Origin: Shewanella basaltis
GTDB taxonomy: Bacteria > Pseudomonadota > Gammaproteobacteria > Enterobacterales > Shewanellaceae
Length of the DNA: 64,000 nucleotides
Assembly: GCF_023283885.1 (NCBI RefSeq)
Contig: NZ_JAKILA010000004.1
Coordinates: 1 to 64,000 of the forward strand
Direction: 5' to 3'
Made by a program: the position numbers and the translations under genes. The stretch's first letter is position 1. Every line of letters begins with the position of its first letter. Below the pieces are notes generated by a model, which worked only from the letters and a program-made list of their open reading frames with translations, was not told the DNA's origin and searched no databases. Below, piece after piece: positions 1-10,739 of this stretch.

Positions 1-35
1 TATTCACTCGATACAGAGTATAACGTATCAACTGT

Positions 36-111
36 GTCCCATTCGTCTAGAGGCCTAGGACACCGCCCTTTCACGGCGGTAACAGGGGTTCGAATCCCCT
101 ATGGGATACCA
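36..111 (+). tRNA. tRNA-Glu (TTC)
   Basis: A 76-nt cloverleaf closely matching the E. coli tRNA-Glu sequence, with anticodon TTC in the loop of the CCGCC/GGCGG stem, a GGTTCGAAT T-arm and an encoded CCA end. The first acceptor pair reads as G-T (wobble), which is slightly unusual. It is followed 32 nt later by a tRNA-Ala, so the two are probably co-transcribed. Confidence 0.97.
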
Positions 112-143
112 TTTTTAAGTTTTAGTTGTTAATACTAGAATTT

Positions 144-219
144 GGGGTTATAGCTCAGCTGGGAGAGCGCTTCGCTGGCAGTGAAGAGGTCCACGGTTCG
201 ATCCCGTGTAGCTCCACCA
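144..219 (+). tRNA. tRNA-Ala (GGC)
   Basis: A 76-nt tRNA with acceptor stem GGGGTTA/TAGCTCC, D-arm AGCTCAGCTGGGAGAGC, anticodon GGC, T-arm GGTTCGATC and encoded CCA. It sits directly behind tRNA-Glu and in front of a strong terminator. No rRNA is visible, so this is a stand-alone tRNA pair. Confidence 0.97.
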
Positions 220-253
220 ATTAATTGGTACCAAATGCATTAATATGCATAAT

Positions 254-281
254 AAAAAAACCACCGGAAGGTGGTTTTTTT
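254..281 (+). terminator. rho-independent terminator of the tRNA pair
   Basis: Stem CCACC-GGAA-GGTGG flanked by an A-run on the left and seven T on the right. It ends the tRNA-Glu/tRNA-Ala transcript. Confidence 0.85.
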
Positions 282-340
282 ATGTCTATTTTTATATTCC
301 TACTGCGCCACTTGTACCATTACAATCCACATATAAAACC

Positions 341-728
341 GCTAATACCAATCAAGATAATGTAAGTGATCAGAAATTGCGTAGGAAAAATCGCTTTGAA
401 TAATACAGCAAGCGAGTTGTTCTACCTTCAAAATTGCTAACGATGCTACAAGCGATGTTATACCATTACGCATTAATAAGTGACTACTCAGAATGCGTCC
501 AGCAGTTTTTGATTAAGGCGTCGCTATGCAGTAATAGTTGTTCCCTTTCAAATAGCGAGAACGTAAAGCAAAAGCGGCTGGGGCATTCCTTTCAGGCGAG
601 TTTTAAAAGGGCTTATACTGCGTTGCATGACTTCGAAAGAGAATCACTATTCATTCAGTCATTCGCCTTGTTTAAGCCCTTTTAAATTCTCGCTGAGAGA
701 TCACTTGCTAACGCGCAATGGTATTAGC
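341..728. repeat. R4: 388-bp non-coding inverted-repeat element
   Basis: The outer ends are a perfect 10-bp inverted pair, GCTAATACCA and TGGTATTAGC. A second inverted pair, AAGTGATC and GATCACTT, lies at the same distance (about 22-23 bp) inside each end, so the terminal repeats are imperfect over about 31 bp. An internal inverted pair around AAAAGGGCTTA/TAAGCCCTTTT is also present. The open frame inside (434-685) has no ribosome-binding site and a low-complexity, cysteine/serine-rich translation, so I treat the whole stretch as a degenerate MITE-like element. Only one copy is seen in this window. Confidence 0.5.
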
Positions 729-814
729 CAGTAAAATAGTCACATTTTTGTGCTGATGGTTATAGTCCATTGTGCGTTAATAAGTAATTACTGATTAATG
801 CAGATTACTATAAA

Positions 815-865
815 TGTGTGACTTTCCACCCATATAAACAATGCAGCTGTGTGACAACTGACACA
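815..865. promoter_or_regulatory. possible DctD activator sites upstream of dctP
   Basis: TGTGTGAC occurs at 815-822 and again at 848-855, exactly 33 bp (about three helical turns) apart. The second copy is part of a dyad, TGTGT-N8-ACACA. They lie about 90-125 bp upstream of the sigma54-type promoter, where an enhancer-binding protein would act. Assignment to DctD is inference. Confidence 0.4.
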
Positions 866-884
866 TTAAATAGCTCTTGGCTGA

Positions 885-2072
<1,188 letters not shown>

Positions 2073-2141
2073 TCTTAATCCTTAATCAGGTACTGAACTT
2101 AACAGATCAGTACCTCCCTTTCTTATTCAAGGAGTATGACC

Positions 2142-2792
2142 GTGATTTCCAGACTATTTGGTTATTTTGAAGAAGGTTTTCTCAACCTACTCATCACTAT
2201 GATGACCTTGCTGGTATTTGGCGAAGTGATTGCGCGCTTTTTCTTTAATACCGGTTTTTTATGGATACAAGAACTGACATTAACCTTATGCGGCTGGTTT
2301 GTTCTTTTTGGTATGTCTTATGGTGTAAAAGTCGGTGCACACATTGGTGTTGACGCCTTTGTGTCTAAACTCTCAGGTAAACCACAAAAGATTGTGGCCA
2401 TTTTTGCATGCTTATGTTGCCTTGTTTACTGTGGGCTATTTTTAAAAGGCGCTTGGGAATACTTAAGCCAAATGTACCAAATTGGTATTCCAATGGAAGA
2501 TATCGACTTTCCTGCATGGTTAATCCATCAGTTAGACCCAGATGATGCATGGGAAACCTGGCGTATCGATGTAGAAGATGGCGCCGTGCCTATTTGGTTG
2601 TCTCAAAGTATCTTATTGATTGGTTTCTCAATGTTGACCTGGCGATTTATTGAGTTATTTATTGCCATTTTAAAAAATCAAGCAGTTGGGTTTCAACTTG
2701 CTGATGAAGCAAAAGATAGCATGCACCTCATCGATGAAGCGGCAAAATCAATATCATCAGAACAAAAAAAAAATGATAAGGACACCAAATAA
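2142..2792 (+). CDS. dctQ: TRAP transporter small permease DctQ
   Basis: Small four-helix membrane subunit of the TRAP transporter that pairs with DctM. The start is a choice: an ATG at 2136 lies only 1 nt behind the AAGGAG Shine-Dalgarno sequence, while the GTG at 2142 has the normal 7-nt spacing, so I prefer GTG (about 216 residues). Hydrophobic segments lie near residues 13-35, 45-65, 82-103 and 150-172. The loop between helices 3 and 4 is long and acidic (MEDIDF, DPDDAWE), longer than in many DctQ proteins. The stop overlaps the dctM start codon (TAATG), which indicates translational coupling. Confidence 0.88.
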   Translation: MISRLFGYFEEGFLNLLITMMTLLVFGEVIARFFFNTGFLWIQELTLTLCGWFVLFGMSYGVKVGAHIGVDAFVSKLSGKPQKIVAIFACLCCLVYCGLFLKGAWEYLSQMYQIGIPMEDIDFPAWLIHQLDPDDAWETWRIDVEDGAVPIWLSQSILLIGFSMLTWRFIELFIAILKNQAVGFQLADEAKDSMHLIDEAAKSISSEQKKNDKDTK

Positions 2793-4189
2793 TGACTATT
2801 GCTACATTATTTATCTCCCTACTTATCTGCATGATGATAGGTATGCCTATAGCTATCGCGCTAGGCTTTTCAAGCATGCTAACCATTTTGCTATTTTCTA
2901 ATGACTCACTTGCCTCAATAGCATTAAAGTTATACGAATCAACATCTGAACATTACACATTACTGGCTATTCCATTTTTTATTCTCTCTTCAGCCTTTCT
3001 TTCTACTGGGGGCGTGGCAAGGCGGATAATTGATTTTGCTATGGACAGTGTTGGCCATATCCGCGGCGGGTTAGCAATGGCATCTGTAATGGCATGTATG
3101 TTATTTGCAGCGGTCTCAGGCTCATCTCCAGCAACAGTTGCAGCCATTGGCTCTATTGTTATTGTCGGTATGGTTCGTGCTGGTTACCCTGAAAAGTTTG
3201 CGGCCGGTGTGATTACCACCTCTGGCACACTAGGGATTTTAATCCCACCGTCAATCGTCATGCTGGTTTATGCCGCAGCAACAGAAGTGTCAGCGGCCAG
3301 AATGTTTATGGCAGGCCTAATTCCTGGCTTGATGATGGGCTGTATTTTAATGGTTGCCATTTACATTGTCGCGCGGATTAAAAAACTGCCTTCACGCCCG
3401 TTTCCAGGCATCAAAGCGCTTACCATTTCTAGCGCGAAAGCAATGGGAGGGTTAGCCCTCATTCTCATTGTGCTTGGATCTATCTATGGTGGTGTTGCTA
3501 GTCCTACTGAGGCTGCTGCCGTAGCATGCGTCTATGCATACTTCATTGCTGTATTTGGTTACCGTGATATTGGGCCCCTAAAAAATGTCGCGTGGCGTAA
3601 CAACCAAGAGTCCATTACAGGGGCTTTACTGCGTAATATCGGTTACATGTTACTGGCCGTATTAAAAACACCTGCCGATAAAGAAATCCGTGATGTTGTG
3701 CGTGATGGCGCTAAAGTGAGCATTATGTTGTTGTTCATTATCGCCAATGCCATGTTATTTGCCCACGTATTAACAACAGAGCGCATTCCACACATCATTG
3801 CTGAAATGATTGTCGGTTTAGGTTTACCTGCATGGGGATTTTTAATTATCGTCAACTTACTGCTACTGGCTGCAGGTAATTTTATGGAGCCATCGGCAAT
3901 ATTGTTAATCATGGCCCCCATTTTGTTCCCAATTGCGACACAGTTAGGCATAGATCCTATTCACTTAGGGATCATCATGGTGGTTAACATGGAAATAGGC
4001 ATGCTAACCCCCCCTGTCGGGCTCAATTTGTTTGTTACAGCAGGAATAACAGGCAAAAGTATGGGATGGGTAATACAATCATGTTTGCCCTGGTTAGTCT
4101 TGTTGTTAGGCTTCTTAATCTTAATTACCTACATTCCGCAAATATCCTTGTTTTTGCCAGAATATATCGACAAATTAAACGGCTATTAA
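2792..4189 (+). CDS. dctM: TRAP transporter large permease DctM
   Basis: Large membrane subunit that forms the substrate pathway of the dicarboxylate TRAP system. The 465-residue, strongly hydrophobic protein carries the conserved SGSSPATVAAIG stretch near residue 110 and the TPPVGLNLFV motif near residue 407, both characteristic of DctM. It is somewhat longer than the usual 425-440 residues because of a hydrophilic insertion near residues 250-305. It overlaps dctQ by one base and is followed by a terminator, so it closes the dctPQM operon. Confidence 0.92.
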   Translation: MTIATLFISLLICMMIGMPIAIALGFSSMLTILLFSNDSLASIALKLYESTSEHYTLLAIPFFILSSAFLSTGGVARRIIDFAMDSVGHIRGGLAMASVMACMLFAAVSGSSPATVAAIGSIVIVGMVRAGYPEKFAAGVITTSGTLGILIPPSIVMLVYAAATEVSAARMFMAGLIPGLMMGCILMVAIYIVARIKKLPSRPFPGIKALTISSAKAMGGLALILIVLGSIYGGVASPTEAAAVACVYAYFIAVFGYRDIGPLKNVAWRNNQESITGALLRNIGYMLLAVLKTPADKEIRDVVRDGAKVSIMLLFIIANAMLFAHVLTTERIPHIIAEMIVGLGLPAWGFLIIVNLLLLAAGNFMEPSAILLIMAPILFPIATQLGIDPIHLGIIMVVNMEIGMLTPPVGLNLFVTAGITGKSMGWVIQSCLPWLVLLLGFLILITYIPQISLFLPEYIDKLNGY

Positions 4190-4210
4190 CTTGATATAAT
4201 TTATACTATG

Positions 4211-4243
4211 AACGAGTCTTAAGTTATTGAGGCTCGTTTTTTC
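4211..4243 (+). terminator. terminator after dctPQM
   Basis: Inverted AACGAG/CTCGTT arms followed by TTTTTTC just behind dctM. Confidence 0.7.
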
Positions 4244-4459
4244 ATCCAAAAGTTGTGTATCTATGGTGTTAAATGTTCACATTCAGTACGTTAATATCAC
4301 AAATCAGATGACCTTTCGGCCACGACGATGGTGTAAATATATTTGATTAGGTTAACTAAAAAACAAGCCATACATTACACATTTACAGCTTCAACTAAGG
4401 TACATTCTATTAAGGTAACGAACCGATTTATCCCCCAATAATCACTCACGGTATGATGA

Positions 4460-6256
4460 ATGCTTTCATTTTCTGCAATAAAAAAAACTAAAGTGGTCAT
4501 AAGCATATTATTGCTTATTGGGTTACTACTGACACTTAGGATCACTCACTGGTATTTACTCGATCAAGGCAGCAAAACCATCGCCAAGCAGTCTGAAAAA
4601 CAACTCAACGAATTAGTGATCTTTATCGATAATGCGTTGGCGCATTACGAAAATATCCCTGCTGTATTGGCGAAAAATCCTATTTTAGAACAAGGTTTAC
4701 TCGATCAACAAAACCCTGCAACAATCAGTTCACTCAATGCATACCTGTCTGAATTACAGCAAGTCACAGAATCATCGGACATATATCTCACCGATGCATT
4801 GGGCGTTGCCATTGCAGCAAGCAACTGGGATAAGCCCAACTCATTTATTAATCATGATTACTCATTTAGACCTTATTTTATTGAGGCTATCTCAGGTAGA
4901 TCAGGCCGTTATTATGCTGTCGGCACATCGTCTAATAAACGAGGCTTTTATTTTGCCAATCCGGTTTATCATAAAAATGTTGTTATTGGTGTGGTGGTTG
5001 TGAAAGTAGATATTAGCCAAATTGAACAACAAAGCACTGGTATCGCTATTGCTAGCCAATACGAATTTATGATCAGCGATCCAGATAACATTGTATTTTT
5101 ATCAAGTGTTAGTAGTTGGCGTTTTAATTCATTAAGTCCATTGTCGCAAGCCAAGCGTTTCGCATTAAACTCATCAAAACGTTATGCCAACATGCCTATT
5201 GGCGAGCTAAGCTTTAAGCCTGCATTTATAAAGGCTGAGCCCAATCAAACTCAGGTTTACCAAATATCATCTTATGAAGGAAATGAACAATACCTAGAGC
5301 GTCATCAATTGATGCCTAATGCAAATTGGAGTGTGCATATTCTGGCACCTATGAAGCCCTTATATGAATCACTGCCCCCGATAATGTTACTCGCTGCAAC
5401 GTTATATCTGTTATTAGCCTTGTTCATTGTTTACAGCTTAGAGCGGAGAAAAAACTTTTTCAGAATGCGCCAAGCACAAAACCAACTTGAGCAGCGTGTT
5501 AAAGAACGTACACTTGAGTTAGAACAAGCCAACACCCAATTAAAAGACACTCAAGACGAGCTTATTCAGGCAGCCAAACTCACTGTAATAGGTAGCTTAT
5601 CAGCCAGTATTAACCATGAGCTCAATCAACCATTAGCTGCATTGAGAAGTTACGCTCAAAATACCCAAACATTTATTGGCAGAAACATGATTGAAGACGC
5701 CACCAACAACATCAAAACCATGATAGAACTCACTGATCGATTAGCCGATATTATTGGTCAATTTAAAAGTTTTACTCGCAAGTCCCAGGGCAAAGACAAT
5801 GCCACAGAAATCAATCAATCAATTGAGCAAGCAATTACAATTGTACAACCTGAATTAGATAAACAAGGCATTAAGTTGACACTCACCTTACTTAAAGGAA
5901 AGTGTCAAATATGGGGCGACAGTGTCAGATTACAGCAAGTATTTGTTAACTTGATGAGTAATGCCATTGTTGCCATGCAGCAATCAACAGAAAAGCGTTT
6001 ACACATAAAGGTGTGTTGCGATACTAAAGTCAGCATTAGTATTCAAGACAGCGGACCTGGGGTAAGAGAAAGTCAAATGAGCAAAATTTTCGAACCTTAC
6101 TACACCACTAGTGAGCGCCAAGGGCTTGGGTTAGGCTTGTCTATATCGCAACGTATTATTGAATCAATGCAAGGGACTATCACTGTCGAGAATGCACAGC
6201 AAGGCGGCGCTATTTTTAATATTATGTTACCGCTTTATTTACGTGAGGAAATGTAA
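4460..6256 (+). CDS. dctB: C4-dicarboxylate sensor histidine kinase DctB
   Basis: Membrane histidine kinase that senses dicarboxylates and phosphorylates DctD. The order along 598 residues is: transmembrane helix near 11-32, a periplasmic double-PAS/dCache-like sensor to about 300, a second helix near 308-330, a coiled coil (ERTLELEQANTQL), then the kinase core. His386 in SINHELNQPLAAL is the phosphoacceptor; the N box (NLMSNAIVAM) and G boxes (DSGPGV, GLGLGLS) follow. The HELNQPLA form is typical of DctB/NtrB-like kinases. Its stop lies 2 nt before the dctD start, so the two genes are co-transcribed. No strong ribosome-binding site precedes this ATG. Confidence 0.92.
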   Translation: MLSFSAIKKTKVVISILLLIGLLLTLRITHWYLLDQGSKTIAKQSEKQLNELVIFIDNALAHYENIPAVLAKNPILEQGLLDQQNPATISSLNAYLSELQQVTESSDIYLTDALGVAIAASNWDKPNSFINHDYSFRPYFIEAISGRSGRYYAVGTSSNKRGFYFANPVYHKNVVIGVVVVKVDISQIEQQSTGIAIASQYEFMISDPDNIVFLSSVSSWRFNSLSPLSQAKRFALNSSKRYANMPIGELSFKPAFIKAEPNQTQVYQISSYEGNEQYLERHQLMPNANWSVHILAPMKPLYESLPPIMLLAATLYLLLALFIVYSLERRKNFFRMRQAQNQLEQRVKERTLELEQANTQLKDTQDELIQAAKLTVIGSLSASINHELNQPLAALRSYAQNTQTFIGRNMIEDATNNIKTMIELTDRLADIIGQFKSFTRKSQGKDNATEINQSIEQAITIVQPELDKQGIKLTLTLLKGKCQIWGDSVRLQQVFVNLMSNAIVAMQQSTEKRLHIKVCCDTKVSISIQDSGPGVRESQMSKIFEPYYTTSERQGLGLGLSISQRIIESMQGTITVENAQQGGAIFNIMLPLYLREEM

Positions 6257-6258
6257 AC

Positions 6259-7632
6259 GTGACTCAAATAAACAACATCAACGATTATCAGGTCATTATT
6301 ATTGATGATGAACCCCACATAGGTACGGTACTACAGCAGTTATTTAAACTGGAAAACATCAGTGCGCTTGCCATAACCGATCCCCAATCCATTGCTCGCT
6401 ATATTACGCCAAATTGGGGCGGTATTGTGATTTCAGACGTCAATATGCCACAACTCGACGGATTAAGCTTATTGCAGCAGTTAAAACAGCAAGATAATGA
6501 CCTTCCCGTTGTATTGTTTACAGGCTTTGGTGACATAGCCATGGCGGTTGATGCATTAAAAAAAGGAGCTTACGATTTTATCGAAAAACCCTTTAATAAC
6601 GAGCATATTCTTGATGTAACCAAACGAGCACTAGAAAAACGCACGTTAACATTAGAAAACCGCAAATTAAAACGAGAATTAGAATCACACATCGCACCTG
6701 GGCCACGTATTTTAGGCAGTAGCCCAGGCGTTATGAAAATGCGTCACCTTATCGAGCAAGTACTCGACACGCCAGCGGACATCATGATCGAAGGTGAAAC
6801 CGGAGCCGGAAAAGAACTTGTCGCTCGATACCTGCATGATCATAGTTATCGTAACCAAGCTAATTTTGTAGCCATTAATTGTGGAGCCATTCCCGAAAGT
6901 CTCATAGAAAGCGAACTATTTGGTGCAGAATCAGGTGCTTTTACAGGTATCGATAAAAGGCGTATTGGGAAATTTGAATACGCTAACGGCGGCACACTCT
7001 TTTTAGATGAAATAGAAAGCACTCCCATGTCATTGCAAGTCAAATTACTTAGGGTATTAGAAGACCGTAAAGTTGAGCGTTTAGGCTCAAATACCCCTAT
7101 CGAGTTAGACATTAGGGTAATAGCCGCCACCAAACTCAATTTGCAACAATTATGCGAACAAGGGCAATTTAGACAGGATTTACTTTACCGCCTCAATTTA
7201 GTGACGATTACCATTCCACCGCTGCGCGAACGTATTGAAGACATACCATTATTATTTTTGCATTTTGCACGAATAGCATCAGCACGTTATCACAAGGCAT
7301 TAATCGCATTAACACCCGAGCAAACCATGATCCTGTCATCTCATGATTGGCCTGGCAATGTGCGTGAACTACGTAACTTAGCTGAACGTTATGTTTTATT
7401 GGGGGCAGACGCCGCTTTTGCTGGAAACTTAGATAACGCAAGCTCCATGAATACCAGCATGTCATTACAACAAAGGGTCGAGTTCTTCGAACGAATGCTG
7501 ATTGAAGAAGCCCTAAGTCATAACAAAGGCAGTATCAAACTGACCATGGAGCAGCTCGAACTCCCCCGTAAAACCCTATATGACAAAATGCGTAAGTTTG
7601 ATCTTGATCGCAAGCAATATATTGAAAGCTAA
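6259..7632 (+). CDS. dctD: sigma54-dependent response regulator DctD
   Basis: Activator of dctPQM transcription. The 457-residue protein has a receiver domain (acidic pocket D16/D17, phosphoacceptor D60 in ISDVNMP, K110 in EKPF), an AAA+ sigma54-activation domain (Walker A GETGAGKE near 180; Walker B GGTLFLDE near 247) and a C-terminal Fis-type helix-turn-helix (RKTLYDKMRKF). The sigma54-contact loop reads GAFTGI rather than the usual GAFTGA. The start is GTG with an upstream GAGGA. A sigma54-type promoter stands in front of dctP, about 5.3 kb upstream. Confidence 0.93.
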   Translation: MTQINNINDYQVIIIDDEPHIGTVLQQLFKLENISALAITDPQSIARYITPNWGGIVISDVNMPQLDGLSLLQQLKQQDNDLPVVLFTGFGDIAMAVDALKKGAYDFIEKPFNNEHILDVTKRALEKRTLTLENRKLKRELESHIAPGPRILGSSPGVMKMRHLIEQVLDTPADIMIEGETGAGKELVARYLHDHSYRNQANFVAINCGAIPESLIESELFGAESGAFTGIDKRRIGKFEYANGGTLFLDEIESTPMSLQVKLLRVLEDRKVERLGSNTPIELDIRVIAATKLNLQQLCEQGQFRQDLLYRLNLVTITIPPLRERIEDIPLLFLHFARIASARYHKALIALTPEQTMILSSHDWPGNVRELRNLAERYVLLGADAAFAGNLDNASSMNTSMSLQQRVEFFERMLIEEALSHNKGSIKLTMEQLELPRKTLYDKMRKFDLDRKQYIES

Positions 7633-7650
7633 TCTATAGCACGATAACCA

Positions 7651-8892
7651 CTATTTTTTAGTGAGGAGTATGACGCTACCGTGCTGATATACTCCTAAAC
7701 GCCATAGTGTCAGCATGAGTAAGGCGAGCAAACTCAATGAACCCATCACAACACCTGCCCAATGTGCTTTATGCCAAAAGATCATTAGATAAGGCCCGCC
7801 TAATGCCGCACCGAGATAGTAGCAGCATAAATACAATGACGTTGCTTTAGCTCTATGCCCAGTTGCGCGCATCGCCACAAATGAATTACAACAACTGTGA
7901 GTTAAGAAAAAACCACACGCACTAATCAAAAAGCCAGCCACAATCGCAACTAACGTATCAAATAATGTGAGCAAGGTTCCTGCAACCATTAGGCACAATG
8001 CCACTCTAAAAATCGACATAGAACCAAAACGCATAATCCACTTAGCAGACAAATAAGAAGCAAACGTGCCACTTGAATAGCATAAAAATATCAACGTCGC
8101 TTGAAACCGGCTCACACCATAAGGATCTGCCATAAGATGGAGCTGAATAAAGCTAAACTGATTAACCATCATCATAAAAGCCAAGCCGCCAATAATATAA
8201 GCTAAGCGCATTTGCGGATCAGACAAATGAAACCAAAAGCCATCAACATCTTGTTTAATTTTGCGAAACAATGACACCTTTTGCTGTATTCGTGCAGGTT
8301 TAATCTCTCGTCTAGGCAACAAATACGTAACCAATGCGACGCCCATTAACGAGACTAAAAACACCAAGCCCATCGATGCTTGCCAGGTCAAATATTGCGC
8401 CATTAAACCACCAAAGATTCGTCCCGCAATCCCGCCCATACTGTTAGCCATAATGTAAACCGCAGCGGCTTTTAACATAAAACTAGGGGCTAATTGCTCT
8501 TTAAAGTAAGCCATCGAAATGGCAGGCACGGCAGCCAACAACACACCTTGAAGCAAACGTACCCAAACTAATTCATCAAAGTTTTGCGCGAAAATTAATA
8601 GGATATTTGATGCGGCTAAAAGCCATAAACTGACAACGATAGGAGCTAAGCGTCCGACTCTATCAGACAGCACAGCATAAAAGAGCAAAGAAAAAGCAAG
8701 CGTAAAACTGGTCACCGACAAGACTAACGTCGCCTGAGCGCCTGACACATCAAAATGCTCCGCAATCGATGGCAACATGCCTTGCACTGTGTACAAATTG
8801 ATGTAAATCACTACTGATGCAATACATAATGCCCAAATCAAACGGGTTTGTGCATCTGTACGGTAAGTCGGCGCTAACTCTGTCATAAACAT
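7651..8892 (-). CDS. MFS transporter (YnfM/arabinose-efflux type)
   Basis: A 413-residue major facilitator with about 12 hydrophobic segments and the loop 2-3 signature GPLSDRVGR in the variant form AVLSDRVGRLAP near residue 79, placing it in the drug/sugar efflux branch (COG2814-like). It runs convergently to dctD with only 18 bp between the stops and no obvious terminator. A second in-frame ATG two codons downstream is an alternative start. The substrate cannot be read from the sequence. Confidence 0.8.
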   Translation of the reverse strand: MFMTELAPTYRTDAQTRLIWALCIASVVIYINLYTVQGMLPSIAEHFDVSGAQATLVLSVTSFTLAFSLLFYAVLSDRVGRLAPIVVSLWLLAASNILLIFAQNFDELVWVRLLQGVLLAAVPAISMAYFKEQLAPSFMLKAAAVYIMANSMGGIAGRIFGGLMAQYLTWQASMGLVFLVSLMGVALVTYLLPRREIKPARIQQKVSLFRKIKQDVDGFWFHLSDPQMRLAYIIGGLAFMMMVNQFSFIQLHLMADPYGVSRFQATLIFLCYSSGTFASYLSAKWIMRFGSMSIFRVALCLMVAGTLLTLFDTLVAIVAGFLISACGFFLTHSCCNSFVAMRATGHRAKATSLYLCCYYLGAALGGPYLMIFWHKAHWAGVVMGSLSLLALLMLTLWRLGVYQHGSVILLTKK

Positions 8893-8972
8893 CCAAACAA
8901 CATATTAGGATAAAACCAGATTATTACTCGTCAAAGATAAAGATCAATGACAAGTCAATAAGAGTGTGAGCT

Positions 8973-9264
8973 AGGGCCAGCTGATCTTTGCGGCTTAAAT
9001 TTTGTGCCAGTTAAAAACGTATTAATCGAGGCGAACGGATTGACGCCTAGTCATCTAAGCTACTTTTTATTCGCAAAGACTCATTCAACAAGGAGTAACA
9101 CGTTTTTAACCGAAGCTTACTGGCAGCGTTTGTTAGCCATTTTTACTGCGTTATCGACTTTTTATGTAGAATAACGACACTTCAACGTCTCTGCCTTGTC
9201 GTTCATGTTTAAGCGATGGCCAACAATTCGCTGCAAAAACAACCTTGATAGTTCATCAGGCCCA
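8973..9264. repeat. R1 element, copy D (MITE-like)
   Basis: About 290 bp of non-coding DNA with the same order of conserved blocks as three copies near 38.7-41.2 kb: left end AGGGCCAGCTGATCTTTG, AATCGAGGCGAA, CAGCGTTTGTTAG, TACTGCGTTATCGAC, AATTCGCTGCAAAAAC and a right end that is inverted to the left (ATCAGGCCC). It fills the gap between the MFS gene and ybaY. This copy is the most divergent. Confidence 0.75.
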
Positions 9265-9279
9265 AGGTAAGTCAAATTC

Positions 9280-9681
9280 CTATTGGACACGTTTCATTAA
9301 AACATCTGTGGTGTATTTGCCATTATTAATCACAGGGTATCGCTCGTAAGTTTGAAAAATAGCATTACCATTAAAGGTAATCATTGCCACAACACCATAA
9401 TCCACACCACTGTTAATAACCTCTGCAGGTAAAATAAATTTAAAAGGTACTGGAGCCGTTGCAATATCAAACGTCTTCTGCGAAATAATCACACCTGGGC
9501 GATTAAAATCGATTATCGCAATGTTAATTTTACACCCTTTAGGCAATGCAATCTTTTCTGTGTAACCTGCATAGCCATTCACAATTACAGGTTTAGGCGG
9601 CTCAACTGTCACACACGCACTGAGCATAACCGCAATGACAGTACACAAACTGACCTTCATCCATCGCGTTAATTTCATCAT
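9280..9681 (-). CDS. ybaY: YbaY family lipoprotein
   Basis: Small outer-membrane-type lipoprotein. Starting at the ATG at 9681 (ribosome-binding site AGGTGAGGA), the protein is 133 residues with a signal peptide ending in the lipobox LSAC (Cys23). The rest is a beta-rich domain of the YbaY/YscW kind. A GTG start 27 bp upstream would overlap the tesB stop but lacks that ribosome-binding site. In E. coli tesB and ybaY are also adjacent, which supports the identification. Its exact role is not established. Confidence 0.75.
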   Translation of the reverse strand: MMKLTRWMKVSLCTVIAVMLSACVTVEPPKPVIVNGYAGYTEKIALPKGCKINIAIIDFNRPGVIISQKTFDIATAPVPFKFILPAEVINSGVDYGVVAMITFNGNAIFQTYERYPVINNGKYTTDVLMKRVQ

Positions 9682-9704
9682 TACAATATCCTCACCTGTT
9701 ATTT

Positions 9705-10568
9705 TCACTTGTTGGTCATCCGTAACAGACCTTCTTGCGTTGCCGAGGCAACGAGGCGCCCTTGCCTATCAAAAAATTGGCCTTTAACAAACCCACGTCC
9801 CCCTCCCGCATTGGGGCTTTCTATGCTGTAAAGTAACCACTCCTCCATGTTAAATGGCCGATGAAACCACATCGCATGATCTATGGTAGCCATTCGCATA
9901 CCTGGGGTTAAAAACGACACACCATGGGGCTGGGCCGCGGTCACTAAAAAGTTAAAATCTGAGGCATAAGCGAGCAAGTATTCTTGAATATTATGATTAT
10001 TAGGAACCTGACCATTTGCTCGAAGCCATACATATCTTTTGGGTTCGTTGGTGCCAGGGGCAAGCGGATTGATGGGGTTCACAAGACGCATTTCAATAGG
10101 AGAGTCAGCCATAAACTTTTCCAGCATCTGCTTAGGCACTTTATCACGCATAGTCATGGCTAACTCTTGCTGGTTCAATAACCCCTCAGGGCCCGGAACA
10201 TCAGGCATTACCGCTTGATGTTCAAAACCTTCTTCAAATTTTTGAAACGAACAGGTCATGTAAAAAATTGGCCGACCTTTTTGTATTGCCTTAACTCGGC
10301 GAGCACTAAAGCTGCCTCCATCACGCATATTTTCTACATCGTAAACAATAGGTTGCTTTTCATCGCCGGCTCGCAAAAAATATGAATGTAAAGAATGCAC
10401 ATGCCTATCTTCGCTGACCGTTTGTTTTGCAGCACTTAACGCTTGCCCCATTACCTGGCCACCAAAAACATGTCCAAAACCTAAATCTTGGCTTTGGCCA
10501 CGAAACAAACCATCCTCAAGTCGTTCTAGTGATAATAATGACAATAAATCGTTTAATACTTGGCTCAT
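9705..10568 (-). CDS. tesB: acyl-CoA thioesterase II TesB
   Basis: Hydrolyses acyl-CoA to free fatty acid and CoA in the cytoplasm. The 287-residue double hot-dog protein contains the motifs FGGQVMGQALSAA near residue 34 and GNHTMWFHRP-like DHAMWFHRPF near residue 230. The start at 10568 (MSQVLNDLL) follows AAGGTGTT and gives the standard family length; upstream in-frame extension to 10646 lacks family similarity. It is followed closely by ybaY in the same direction. Confidence 0.92.
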   Translation of the reverse strand: MSQVLNDLLSLLSLERLEDGLFRGQSQDLGFGHVFGGQVMGQALSAAKQTVSEDRHVHSLHSYFLRAGDEKQPIVYDVENMRDGGSFSARRVKAIQKGRPIFYMTCSFQKFEEGFEHQAVMPDVPGPEGLLNQQELAMTMRDKVPKQMLEKFMADSPIEMRLVNPINPLAPGTNEPKRYVWLRANGQVPNNHNIQEYLLAYASDFNFLVTAAQPHGVSFLTPGMRMATIDHAMWFHRPFNMEEWLLYSIESPNAGGGRGFVKGQFFDRQGRLVASATQEGLLRMTNK

Positions 10569-10739
10569 AACACCTTCTATACAGCAAAAATTAACATCTA
10601 AGGTTACCTTAGTTAAGCCGATGTTTTCTAGCTTATTCGTTGCCAAACACTTGAATAAACATCATCAGAAAACAATTCGTAAAATAGTGATATAACGCAA
10701 AAATTCATTTAAGCAGCTTAATTGAATATTTGATATGAT

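Noticed and set aside
1-220. Part of an rRNA operon spacer (tRNA-Glu/tRNA-Ala)
   Set aside because: The tRNA-Ala anticodon is GGC, not the TGC form usual in rRNA spacers, and a terminator rather than rRNA follows.
434-685. 83-codon open frame between tRNA-Ala and dctP
   Set aside because: No ribosome-binding site, cysteine/serine-rich low-complexity product, and it lies wholly inside the inverted-repeat element R4.
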